Shown piece by piece: positions 38,314 through 46,378 of a stretch of DNA of 64,000 nt (its first letter is position 1; every line of letters begins with the position of its first letter). A program made the translations under genes and the position numbers. The notes below the pieces were generated by a model. The model saw only the letters and a list, made by a program, of their open reading frames with translations. It had not been told where the DNA came from and did no database searches. Origin of the DNA: Microcoleus sp. FACHB-68 (GTDB taxonomy: Bacteria > Cyanobacteriota > Cyanobacteriia > Cyanobacteriales > Oscillatoriaceae); the NCBI RefSeq assembly GCF_014695715.1, contig NZ_JACJOT010000017.1, forward strand, positions 1 through 64,000, in the 5' to 3' direction.

Positions 38314-38740
38314 GAAGTTAGAGAGTGAGTTGGGTTAGACTAACTGCTGTGATTGTCTATATCAAGTTTCACTCTGGGAAAGAACCCATGAGCGATGCAA
38401 ACCTCTAAGTGACATAAGTATCTTTAGCTGCCGGCCCACAGTCGGTATTAAGATTGATGTAAACAAAGAGGTTAACGATTAAATTTGTTAGCCGGTCTTA
38501 GAAGAGATGCCAAGCGTAAACACTGGGCAAATTTCTATTTCACTCCACACTGTTAAACCGGCTACCGTTCTGAAAGACTGTGCTGTAATAACCTCATAAA
38601 GCCTCCCTGCCTCAAAGCCGATATTGATACAAAACACCCTCTCGCTATCGAGGGGAAGTTGAGTCTATTGGAGCACAACGTGATGCGCCGGGGAAGCTGA
38701 CGAGTCAGATCACTTTTGATGAAAAAATGCTGTCTCTTCA
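38314..38740 (-). other. Long leader between riboswitch and ion transporter
   Basis: About 430 bases with no ORF of substance on the minus strand. It contains one terminator-like hairpin (38630-38655) that could serve as the riboswitch expression platform. Otherwise nothing recognisable. Confidence 0.5.
38630..38655 (-). terminator. Terminator-like hairpin downstream of riboswitch 3
   Basis: On the minus strand CCCCTCG-ATAG-CGAGAGGG with one mismatch, followed by TGTTTTGT. It lies about 86 bases beyond the riboswitch and 320 before the gene, fitting transcription attenuation, but the stem is short. Confidence 0.4.
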
Positions 38741-38908
38741 GTCCCCTCCCATTGCCTGCGAAGTTAGCTGACGGGCTAGGGCTGAGAGGTGCCCTTCTTC
38801 TATTTTCCCAAGAAGATAAGCCCCAGAGAAGGTTTTTGGTTCCTCCGCTCCATTGTTAGGCTTCAAGTGAATTTTGCCTGAAGTTAACAAAGATGGATTA
38901 GGCTGACT
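38741..38908 (-). promoter_or_regulatory. c-di-AMP riboswitch (ydaO-yuaA class), upstream of the ion transporter
   Basis: On the minus strand: GTCAGCCTAATCC, GGAGCGGAGGAACC, TCTGGGGCTTATCTT, a hairpin around TTCTTGGGAAAATAGAAGAA, then GGGCACCTCTCAGCCC, AGCCCGTCAGCTAACTTCG and CAGGCAATGGGAGGGG. All conserved ydaO-yuaA blocks are present. It is about 430 bases from the transporter ATG. Confidence 0.94.
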
Positions 38909-39310
38909 AAATAATAGATTAACTTGATGAATATTATCATTTTTGTGAAAATAAGTCAAGGTTGTGATCTACAGTGAACCCTGCCGGCAACTCCTGATTC
39001 ACACAATTCGGTTAACTTAAAAATTAATGAATAAACTTGGTCGGTTAAATCTAATCTAAAATTTGCCGGTTTAAGCGATTTAAAATTTGCCTTATTTATC
39101 ATTAAAAATGAATATCCCCGGCCTGCTTCGTTGAGGTCGGGGTTTTCAATACCGATCAGCTTCGCTAATCAGTTCCGTCCGGCTCTACTTGTGCCGCTGC
39201 TGAGCAGTCTAAGCTTAAACCTCCTGTTGACTGCTTAGCGCTCTAGCTGCCTGAACCAACCCTAATCAAGTTCAGTTGGTATATTTTTTGCAAAATAGGC
39301 ACAGTTGTAA
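38909..39310. other. Gene-free stretch with a cluster of hairpins
   Basis: The left part is AT-rich and probably holds the promoter of riboswitch 3. From 39116 to 39289 four consecutive inverted repeats occur, described as a candidate RNA. Confidence 0.55.
39116..39289 (+). ncRNA. Candidate structured small RNA
   Basis: Four stem-loops in a row: CCCCGGCCT/AGGTCGGGG with TTTT after it (39116-39146); GATCAGC/GCTAATC (39154-39170); an 11-bp stem GCTGAGCAGTC/GACTGCTTAGC (39199-39209 with 39229-39239, one G-T pair); and CTGAAC/GTTCAG (39251-39275) followed by a T-rich run ending 39289. The final U-tract argues for the plus strand. It could be a small RNA or the structured end of an IS200/IS605-type element; no transposase is present. 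Confidence 0.35.
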
Positions 39311-39661
39311 TTAGTCGTCGTTACCAGCGATCTTTTCTAAAAAGTTCTTCGCTTGCTCCTCAACAGAGGTAGCGGTGGTATTCTCAGGGTTGATCATCTT
39401 GTCAAGATCGGCATCTCCCTGAACTTCATTGATACCCTTATTGGCTTCAGTCTGGGTTTTCTCCCTCGAATAAGGGTCTGACAGTGTCACTTCTTGTGAC
39501 TTCCGCTCAATTCCTAACAGTTTATCTTCCCCTTTCGTGGGGTTGCTGCTGACGGCGAAAGCTGGGAAGGCGGTGGAAACGAAGATCAAAGCGCAGATGC
39601 AGACGGCCATCAAAGCAGTAAACAGACGCCGTACAGGTAGGTTGAAGCGCATAGATTGCAT
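39311..39661 (-). CDS. Small exported protein, low-temperature-induced-protein-like
   Basis: 116 residues: basic start, hydrophobic core and a cleavage-like AFA-V near residue 36, so exported. The mature part is short and charged, with DPYSREKTQTEANKGINEVQGDADLDKM, a pattern I associate with small cyanobacterial low-temperature-induced proteins; that match is from memory and unverified. It stands alone, facing away from the solute-binding genes. Function unknown. Confidence 0.7.
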   Translation of the reverse strand: MQSMRFNLPVRRLFTALMAVCICALIFVSTAFPAFAVSSNPTKGEDKLLGIERKSQEVTLSDPYSREKTQTEANKGINEVQGDADLDKMINPENTTATSVEEQAKNFLEKIAGNDD

Positions 39662-39910
39662 AGAAACTTCTCCAAGTTTGTAAGTTTTTAAGCTTCAGGT
39701 TGTTAGAAGATTTAGACTGATCGGCATCCTCGAACCACCTTTGCAGCTACTCTACATCTACATTGACATGGTATTGAGTCTCAATCTTCCCAAGGATAGA
39801 TTTCAACGGTATGAACTATGATAAGATGCCGCGCAGTTACAACTTGTGGCATAGGTTCTTAAGATTGTAGAGATTAAATGTGAACGCTCAAATATTAAGG
39901 CACTTTCGCC

Positions 39911-41554
39911 ATGAACCGGCAACGCCTATCAATCCAGCCCTGGCAGCAAATTGGACAATTCCTTTGTTTATTCTGCATTTGCTGTTTTCTCACCCTTAGT
40001 TGCACTCCACAACCGGCAGATCGAACACCGAATGCCGGCAATGATCGCATCAGCATTGGCACAACCTTAAAAGTTCGGACAATTGATCCAGCTGATGCCT
40101 ACGAACAGGCAGCAAGCACCTGGATCGCCAATCTCGGCGAACGCCTCTACAGCTACAAACCGGGTACAACCGAGATTCAACCGCAACTCGCCACAGCCTT
40201 ACCCCAAATTAGCAAAGACGGTTTAACCTATATTGTGCCGGTGCGTAAAGGCGTTGTTTTCCACGACGGCACACCCTTCAACGCCCAAACAATGGCATTT
40301 TCCCTGCAACGGTTCATGGGAAATCAGGGCAACCCCTCAGCCTTGCTTGCAGACATTGTAGACTCGGTGCGAACCACCGGCGAGTATGAATTAACCATTC
40401 GACTGAAAAAACCGTTTGCCGCCTTTCCCTCGCTATTGACCTTTAGCGGACTTTGTGCTGTTTCACCCAAAACTTACGAAATGGGTGCCGGCAAATTCAA
40501 GCCAGACACCTTTGCCGGCACCGGCCCTTATAAATTAGTGAATTATGGCAGTGATTCCCTCAAATTAGATATTTTTGAGCAATATTGGGGAAACAAGCCG
40601 GCCAACCAAGGCGTTGACGTGCAATTTTTTACCAGTCCCGCCAATCTTTACAATGCATTTACAACCGGCGCAGTTGATATCGCTTACCAAGAACTCGACA
40701 GCGAACAAATTCAAAGCTTAGAAAAGCAGTCGCCGGCACAAGGTTGGCAGACCATCACCACCCCAGGAAATTATGTTAGCTACTGGGTACTTAATACCAG
40801 TAAACCTCCTTTAAATAACCCAGAAATTAGACAAGCGATCGCCACAATTGTTGACCGGCAATTACTGATTGATCGCGTCCGCTACGGACAGTCAGAACCG
40901 CTTTACAGTATGATTCCCACCACGTTTGACGTTCACAAGCCGGCCTTTAAAGAACGCTACGGAGACACAGATAGCGCCAAAGCCAAACAACTGCTGCAAA
41001 AAGCCGGTTACACCCCAGAAAAACCTCTAAAACTGGAAATTTGGTATCCTTCCCAATCGAATATTAGAGCAAGGGTTGCCGGCACCCTCAAAGCAATTGC
41101 CCAACAACAACTTGATGGACGTTTGCAACTAGAAATCAACAGCGTAGAATCTGCAACCGCTTTCAGTAACTTAGAAAAAGGCATCTACCAAACCTTTTTA
41201 CTCGACTGGTTCCCAGACTTTTTCGACGCCGATAATTACATTCAGCCCTTTCTTTCCTGCAGCCAAGGCACACCCACAGCCGGCTGCCGGTTAGGAAGCA
41301 GTCAAACCCTCGGCTCATTTTATTACAGCAACCGCATCAACCAACTCATTGATCAAGAGCGAAAAGCACTTAATCCCCAAAGCCGCAAAGCAATTTTTAG
41401 CCAAATTCAGGACATCATCGCCCAAGATGTCCCTTACATCCCCCTGTGGCAGAACAAAGACTACGCCTTTGCCCAGAAAGGCATCACCGGCATCCATCTC
41501 GATCCCACCCAGCAGTTACCCCTGTGGACAATTCGCAAATCCTCAGCTAATTAG
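39911..41554 (+). CDS. Peptide-type (family 5) solute-binding lipoprotein, copy 1
   Basis: 547 residues with a lipoprotein signal and lipobox LTLSC (Cys31). The SBP_bac_5 fold is shown by RTIDPADAYE, GVVFHDGTPFNAQTMAFSL, FAGTGPYKLV and the C-terminal QDIIAQDVPYIPLWQNKDY. Such proteins deliver oligopeptides, nickel, glutathione or opines to Dpp/Opp-type importers. It is a tandem paralogue of the next gene, sharing most motifs, so the pair arose by duplication. Confidence 0.92.
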   Translation: MNRQRLSIQPWQQIGQFLCLFCICCFLTLSCTPQPADRTPNAGNDRISIGTTLKVRTIDPADAYEQAASTWIANLGERLYSYKPGTTEIQPQLATALPQISKDGLTYIVPVRKGVVFHDGTPFNAQTMAFSLQRFMGNQGNPSALLADIVDSVRTTGEYELTIRLKKPFAAFPSLLTFSGLCAVSPKTYEMGAGKFKPDTFAGTGPYKLVNYGSDSLKLDIFEQYWGNKPANQGVDVQFFTSPANLYNAFTTGAVDIAYQELDSEQIQSLEKQSPAQGWQTITTPGNYVSYWVLNTSKPPLNNPEIRQAIATIVDRQLLIDRVRYGQSEPLYSMIPTTFDVHKPAFKERYGDTDSAKAKQLLQKAGYTPEKPLKLEIWYPSQSNIRARVAGTLKAIAQQQLDGRLQLEINSVESATAFSNLEKGIYQTFLLDWFPDFFDADNYIQPFLSCSQGTPTAGCRLGSSQTLGSFYYSNRINQLIDQERKALNPQSRKAIFSQIQDIIAQDVPYIPLWQNKDYAFAQKGITGIHLDPTQQLPLWTIRKSSAN

Positions 41555-41640
41555 GAAAACTAAAAGCTGATAAGCTCAGAGATTACTGAATGTCGTACTA
41601 TCTACTAGACTTCAGACTTTGAGGCATAGGTTTTAGGGAA

Positions 41641-43290
41641 ATGTCGCACAAATATCTCGCAAAGTTTGCCCAACGCCGGTGGCGGTTCATGGGAAAATTC
41701 CTTAGTTTATTCTGTATTTGCTGTTTTCTCGCCGTCAGTTGCGGTCAGCGACAGGCAACAACCCCTGCAAACACCGGCACCAATACAGGTCGCGTTAGCA
41801 TTGGCACAACCGCCAAGATTCGGACGCTAGACCCCGCTGATGCCTACGAAGTTGCTGCCGCCACCTTGCTTCACAACCTCGGTGATCGCCTTTATACCTA
41901 CGAGTCGGGAACCACCGATCTAAAACCCCAACTCGCCACAGAGTTGCCCAAAATTAGTAAAGATGGTTTAACCTACACCATTCCCCTGCGTCAGGGTGTC
42001 GTCTTCCATGATGGCGAACCCTTCAATGCCGCAGCGATGGAGTTTTCCTTAAAGCGCTTTATTGAAAACCAAGGTAGCCCCTCTGTGTTGCTATCAGATA
42101 CGGTGGATTCTGTAGCGGCAACCGGCGAATATGAATTAACCATCAAGTTGAAAAAACCTTTTGCCGCCTTTCCCGATTTATTAACATTTTTCGGTGCTTG
42201 TGCAGTCTCACCCAAAGCCTATGAAATTGGGGCGGGGAAATTTAGCGATACTTTTGTTGGCACCGGCCCTTACCAATTAGCCCTTAACTATGGCAATGAT
42301 ACGATAAAATTAGACGCTTTTGATCGTTACTGGGGCGAGAAGCCGGCGAATCAAGGAATTGATATTCAACGCTATACCAGCCCATCAAATTTGTACAATG
42401 GATTTCGCACCGGCGCAGTGGATGTTGCCTTTCAATCGCTTGATCTCGATCAAATTGCCGATTTACAAAAGCAAGCCGGTTCTGCCGGTTGGCAGGTGCT
42501 AGAGGGACGCAGTAATGGGATTTACTACTTAACCCTTAACCTCAAAGAAAAGCCCTTAGACAATGTAGCAGTGCGGCAAGCACTCGCTGCAATTATTGAC
42601 CGAACTCAGTTGCAAGAGCGAGTCTTTCGGGGTCAAGTTGAACCGCTTTACAGTTTAGTGCCTCTAACTTTAACAGATGCCTATAAGCCGGTTTTTAAAG
42701 ACCAATATGGGGATGGCAATGCAGTTAAAGCTCAAGAAGCTCTCACAAAAGCCGGTTACTCTAAAACTAATCCGCTAAGATTAGAGCTTTGGTATCGCTC
42801 TAACTTAACCACGGATGGATTAGCTGCAAGTACGATCAAAGCGGCAGTTCAGCAAAAATTAGCAGGCGTGATGGAAATCGATCTAAAAAGTGTTGAATCC
42901 ACCACTGCTTACCAAAATCTAGATAAAGGCGTCTACCCGATGTTTTTGCTGGATTGGAGTCCCGACTTTTTAGATCCTGATAATTACATTCAACCCTTCA
43001 TGGATTGTGTGAAAGGTTCAGCAGCAACAGGTTGTGAAGACGGCTCAACGAAAGCTCAAGGTTCGTTCTACTACAACGAACGAGTTAACGAATTAATTGA
43101 CAAGGAACGCCAGGAACAAAACCCTCAAGCTCGTCTAAAAATCTTTAGCGAACTTCAAGATATTCTCGGCAAAGATGTGCCCTTTATTCCCTTATGGGAA
43201 GGCAAAGAATACTTGTTTGCTCAAAAAGGTGTTGAAGGACTTCGCTTAGAACCCACCCAAAGAGTTCCTTTCTGGACAATCAAGAAATAG
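41641..43290 (+). CDS. Peptide-type (family 5) solute-binding lipoprotein, copy 2
   Basis: 549 residues, lipobox AVSC (Cys34). It aligns with copy 1 throughout (RTLDPADAYE, GVVFHDGEPFNAAAMEFSL, FVGTGPYQLA, FIPLWEGKEY). The two differ in the middle ligand region, so they may bind different substrates while sharing the permease downstream. A long hairpin (43302-43366) separates it from the permease. Confidence 0.92.
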   Translation: MSHKYLAKFAQRRWRFMGKFLSLFCICCFLAVSCGQRQATTPANTGTNTGRVSIGTTAKIRTLDPADAYEVAAATLLHNLGDRLYTYESGTTDLKPQLATELPKISKDGLTYTIPLRQGVVFHDGEPFNAAAMEFSLKRFIENQGSPSVLLSDTVDSVAATGEYELTIKLKKPFAAFPDLLTFFGACAVSPKAYEIGAGKFSDTFVGTGPYQLALNYGNDTIKLDAFDRYWGEKPANQGIDIQRYTSPSNLYNGFRTGAVDVAFQSLDLDQIADLQKQAGSAGWQVLEGRSNGIYYLTLNLKEKPLDNVAVRQALAAIIDRTQLQERVFRGQVEPLYSLVPLTLTDAYKPVFKDQYGDGNAVKAQEALTKAGYSKTNPLRLELWYRSNLTTDGLAASTIKAAVQQKLAGVMEIDLKSVESTTAYQNLDKGVYPMFLLDWSPDFLDPDNYIQPFMDCVKGSAATGCEDGSTKAQGSFYYNERVNELIDKERQEQNPQARLKIFSELQDILGKDVPFIPLWEGKEYLFAQKGVEGLRLEPTQRVPFWTIKK

Positions 43291-43301
43291 TTTTCACCAC
43301 A

Positions 43302-43366
43302 TAGGGGCGGATTTTGCAGAGATTTTCTGCCGGCCAGAAAAGCATTTCTGCGAAACCTGCCCCTAC
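43302..43366. repeat. Long imperfect hairpin, REP-like
   Basis: TAGGGGC at 43302 pairs with GCCCCTA ending 43366; inner arms TTTTGCAGA / TTTCTGCGAAA and TTTTCTG-CCGGC-CAGAAAA complete a stem spanning 65 bp between copy 2 and the permease. It may stabilise the upstream message or be a mobile REP-type element. Confidence 0.6.
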
Positions 43367-43410
43367 TATTGTCTGAATTATTAACCCCAATCGGAAATTA
43401 AAAATTCCCA

Positions 43411-44436
43411 ATGTCCCGTTCTAAAGCACTGCAATACTACATCATTACCCGCATCCTTTTAGCACCCTTGATGCTGTGGACAATTACCTCTCTGGTATTT
43501 TTACTTTTGCGTGCAACTCCCGGCGATCCAGTGGATGCTATTTTAGGCCCAAAAGCTCCACAAGCCGTCAAAGATGCGATGCGAGAACAACTCGGTTTAG
43601 CCGGCCCTTTATGGCAGCAATACCTGAATTACATGGGAAATCTGCTGCGATTCGATTTGGGAACTTCTCTCACCAGTCGCGGACAAAAAGTGTGGGATAT
43701 TATTCAATCTTACTTCCCAGCAACAGTAGAATTAGCCATTTTTAGTATGGCGATCGCACTCGTAGTAGGAATTGGAGTTGGGATGATATCCGCTTCGCGT
43801 CCTAACACGCCTCTCGATGCCGGTGGCCGGCTGTTTGGCATCATTACCTACTCAGTTCCTGCCTTTTGGGTGGGGATGCTGTTACAGCTCATTTTCGCCG
43901 TGCAATTGGGTTGGTTTCCCCTGGGAACGCGCTTTCCTTTAACGCTGTCAGTGCCTGCCGGTCCCACCGGCATTTACACAATTGACAGTCTTCTGAGTGG
44001 CAATCTCATTCAGTTTTTCACAGCTTTGCACTATCTCGCCTTACCTTGCATCACTTTAGGCATTCTCATCAGCGGCATTTTTGAACGAATTGTGCGCGTC
44101 AACCTCAAGCAAACCTTGCGATCAGATTATGTAGAAGCAGCAAGAGCAAGAGGAATCCCAGAATTTCGTATTCTCGTCGCTCACGCCCTAAAAAATGCCT
44201 TAATTCCAGTCATTACAGTGTTGGGATTAACGTTAGCATCCCTATTAGGTGGGGCAATTTTGACCGAAGTTACTTTCTCTTGGCCGGGTTTAGCAAACCG
44301 TCTTTATGAGGCAATTTCCTTACGAGATTATCCCACTGTTCAAGGCGTTGTCGTGTTTTTTGCCGGCATCGTGGTAATTGCTAGCATTGTAATTGATATT
44401 CTCAACGCCTACATCGATCCACGAATTCGGTACTAA
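43411..44436 (+). CDS. DppB/OppB-type ABC permease
   Basis: 341 residues, six membrane helices, with the first-permease hallmarks RATPGDPVDAILGP near residue 40 and EAA loop EAARARGIPEFRILVAHALKN. It would form the channel with a DppC partner. No DppC or ATPase gene follows; instead a Uma2 gene starts immediately after, so the remaining subunits must be elsewhere. Confidence 0.92.
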   Translation: MSRSKALQYYIITRILLAPLMLWTITSLVFLLLRATPGDPVDAILGPKAPQAVKDAMREQLGLAGPLWQQYLNYMGNLLRFDLGTSLTSRGQKVWDIIQSYFPATVELAIFSMAIALVVGIGVGMISASRPNTPLDAGGRLFGIITYSVPAFWVGMLLQLIFAVQLGWFPLGTRFPLTLSVPAGPTGIYTIDSLLSGNLIQFFTALHYLALPCITLGILISGIFERIVRVNLKQTLRSDYVEAARARGIPEFRILVAHALKNALIPVITVLGLTLASLLGGAILTEVTFSWPGLANRLYEAISLRDYPTVQGVVVFFAGIVVIASIVIDILNAYIDPRIRY

Positions 44437-44440
44437 AACA

Positions 44441-45136
44441 ATGCAAACAACAGAAACACCTTTAGCACTTCGTCTTTTTACAGTCCATGATTATCACCGC
44501 ATGGCTGAAGTTGGAATTCTACAACCAGATGAACGCGTCGAACTCCTTGAAGGGCAAGTTTTGCTCAAGTACACTAATGCAGAACCTCGCCTTTGGACTG
44601 TTGCAGAATACTATCGCATGGCAGAAGTTGGAATTCTGCACCCAAATGAACGTGTCGAATTAATTGAAGGACAAATACTTACAAAGATGAGTCCACAGGG
44701 AACCGCCCACGCTACGGCAGTCACGCTAACAGAAAAGTTGCTGGAGAAGCGCTTAGAAGCGAAGGTTTTAGTAAGAGTACAACTGCCTATACAGTTAAAT
44801 GATTTATCCGAACCCGAACCGGATATTGCTGTCGTTATCGGAGATGCGCTGCGCTACGGCGATCATCATCCTACGCCCTCAGAAATTTATTTAATCGTTG
44901 AAATAGCAGATACTACTGTCAAATCAGATTGCGAGACGAAAGCCAAAAGCTATGCCAAGTCTGGTATTGCGGATTATTGGGTTTTAGATGTGAATAACCG
45001 GCAGCTTCATGTTTTTCGAGAACCGACTCAAGAAGGTTATCAAAGCGAGGCGGTTTTACCGGAAAATTCCACTCTTTCACCCATTGCATTTCCGGTTGAT
45101 ATGTTCACAATCTCTGAAATGTTGCGTCCGCTGTAG
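44441..45136 (+). CDS. Uma2 (DUF820) PD-(D/E)XK family protein with duplicated N-terminal segment
   Basis: 231 residues from ATG 44441. The Uma2 nuclease-like core has SEPEPDIAVV, YLIVEIADTT and KAKSYAKSGIADYWVLDV, with Asp, Glu and Lys in PD-(D/E)XK positions. The N-terminal motif FTVHDYHRMAEVGIL...ERVELLEGQ (12-43) is repeated at 51-82 as LWTVAEYYRMAEVGIL...ERVELIEGQ, an offset of 39 residues (117 bp). A normal Uma2 has it once. Uma2 genes are highly multiplied in cyanobacteria; role unknown. It begins four bases after the permease stop. Confidence 0.88.
   Translation: MQTTETPLALRLFTVHDYHRMAEVGILQPDERVELLEGQVLLKYTNAEPRLWTVAEYYRMAEVGILHPNERVELIEGQILTKMSPQGTAHATAVTLTEKLLEKRLEAKVLVRVQLPIQLNDLSEPEPDIAVVIGDALRYGDHHPTPSEIYLIVEIADTTVKSDCETKAKSYAKSGIADYWVLDVNNRQLHVFREPTQEGYQSEAVLPENSTLSPIAFPVDMFTISEMLRPL
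44471..44690 (+). repeat. 117-bp in-frame tandem duplication within the Uma2 gene
   Basis: Two copies at about 44474-44569 and 44591-44686 encode the same 32-residue motif. They have already diverged at many third positions, so the duplication is not recent. Confidence 0.75.
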
Positions 45137-45398
45137 AAACCGGCTAAACCTTTGTCGCACCCGTACTCTTGGTTAAAATCTACTTCTTTTGAGGGATGCT
45201 GATGAAAATTAATTTTACTTCAAATCTTTTTGAAATTGCCATTTCTCGTTAAATGCCGGCAGCAAATATGTGGTTAAAATTAAACAGTACCCCCACTCTG
45301 CCCTGGGAACCGGAATATTATAAAATCAGTCTATCTAAGCTTAGGTAGCCGCTCAGGGTGGATTTTCTTGCAATCCTTTCTCCACAAAGAATCAAGCC

Positions 45399-46202
45399 GT
45401 GAAAAAAGTTAGCCTGATAATTTTATCTTTAAGTATTGGTGTCGCCGGCATCGTTTATTACCAGTGGCAACAATTTACAAATCTTCCTGAATGGTACACG
45501 CAACAAGCCCAAGCTTCTCCAAATCTGATTAACTTCAAAAATCCAGAAGAAGTTAAAGAAGCAAAAATCCAACTGGAAGGAAAAATAGATGCTTATCTAG
45601 TCTCCCAAGAAAATCAACCGACTGTTGAAAAATCCAAAAATGACTCGCCTTTTAATACGCAGCCAATTATTGGAAGTGCAAATGCAGGCCAAACTTTCGA
45701 TCCAGACAGCGTAGCAATTAATCTTGATGCAACCGAGTTTAATACGCTGGTTGTTTCCAATCTCGTTGAAAACGCCCGATCCAGTCCTTTGTTAGACTCC
45801 GCAGAAGGGTTTAAGACCACAATTAAAAATGGAGCAATTGAAGCCGGCGTTGTCCTAAATATTTCACAAATTCCGACTGATCAACTTGCTGCCGATGAAC
45901 GAACTGCCTTTAACAAGGCGATTCAAACCTTTCCGTTTATGGAAAACCGGCAAGTATATCTTGCAGTTGAAGGAAAACCCAGCCTAGAGCAGGGAACACT
46001 CAAGTTTGATGATAGTACAAAAGTCAAAGTCGGAAACTTGAGCATGACGCTCTCAGAACTTTCTCAAAAGTTAGGAATTCCTCAAGAGCAACTCCAGCAA
46101 AAAATTAAGCTGGAACTTTCTTTGGGAAGATTAAAAATAAACGACATAAAATTTGAGGGTGATCGGGCTTTAATTCGAGGTGCAGTTCAAGAAAACCTCT
46201 AA
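45399..46202 (+). CDS. Membrane-anchored protein of unknown function
   Basis: 267 residues from GTG. Residues 4-22 form an N-terminal anchor (LIILSLSIGVAGIVYY), followed by a soluble outer domain with no motif I recognise. The late part (LSMTLSELSQKLGIPQEQLQQKIKLELSLGRLKINDIKF) suggests an amphipathic, possibly lipid- or protein-binding fold. Monocistronic, with a strong terminator directly after it. Confidence 0.75.
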   Translation: MKKVSLIILSLSIGVAGIVYYQWQQFTNLPEWYTQQAQASPNLINFKNPEEVKEAKIQLEGKIDAYLVSQENQPTVEKSKNDSPFNTQPIIGSANAGQTFDPDSVAINLDATEFNTLVVSNLVENARSSPLLDSAEGFKTTIKNGAIEAGVVLNISQIPTDQLAADERTAFNKAIQTFPFMENRQVYLAVEGKPSLEQGTLKFDDSTKVKVGNLSMTLSELSQKLGIPQEQLQQKIKLELSLGRLKINDIKFEGDRALIRGAVQENL

Positions 46203-46220
46203 AGCAGCCGGCTAAAATAG

Positions 46221-46272
46221 ACAGCAAGAAGACTGAACGGACGCCCTCGCTTCAGTCTTCTTGCTGTTTTAA
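46221..46272 (+). terminator. Strong intrinsic terminator
   Basis: A perfect 17-bp stem, ACAGCAAGAAGACTGAA / TTCAGTCTTCTTGCTGT, with a 13-base loop and TTTT after it, 18 bases past the stop codon. The opposite strand also has a TTTT after the stem, so it may work in both directions. Confidence 0.92.
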
Positions 46273-46378
46273 TGTATCAATGATTCCTCCACCGCCGGCA
46301 GTAGGTGAGGGTGCCGGCACTCACGCTAGACTGACAAAATTGCAACCACACATCTGTTGAGTTTAGCCATTATTTACT

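Noticed and set aside
38738-38959. Minus-strand 73-residue open frame
   Set aside because: It lies on riboswitch 3; the conservation is of RNA blocks, not codons.
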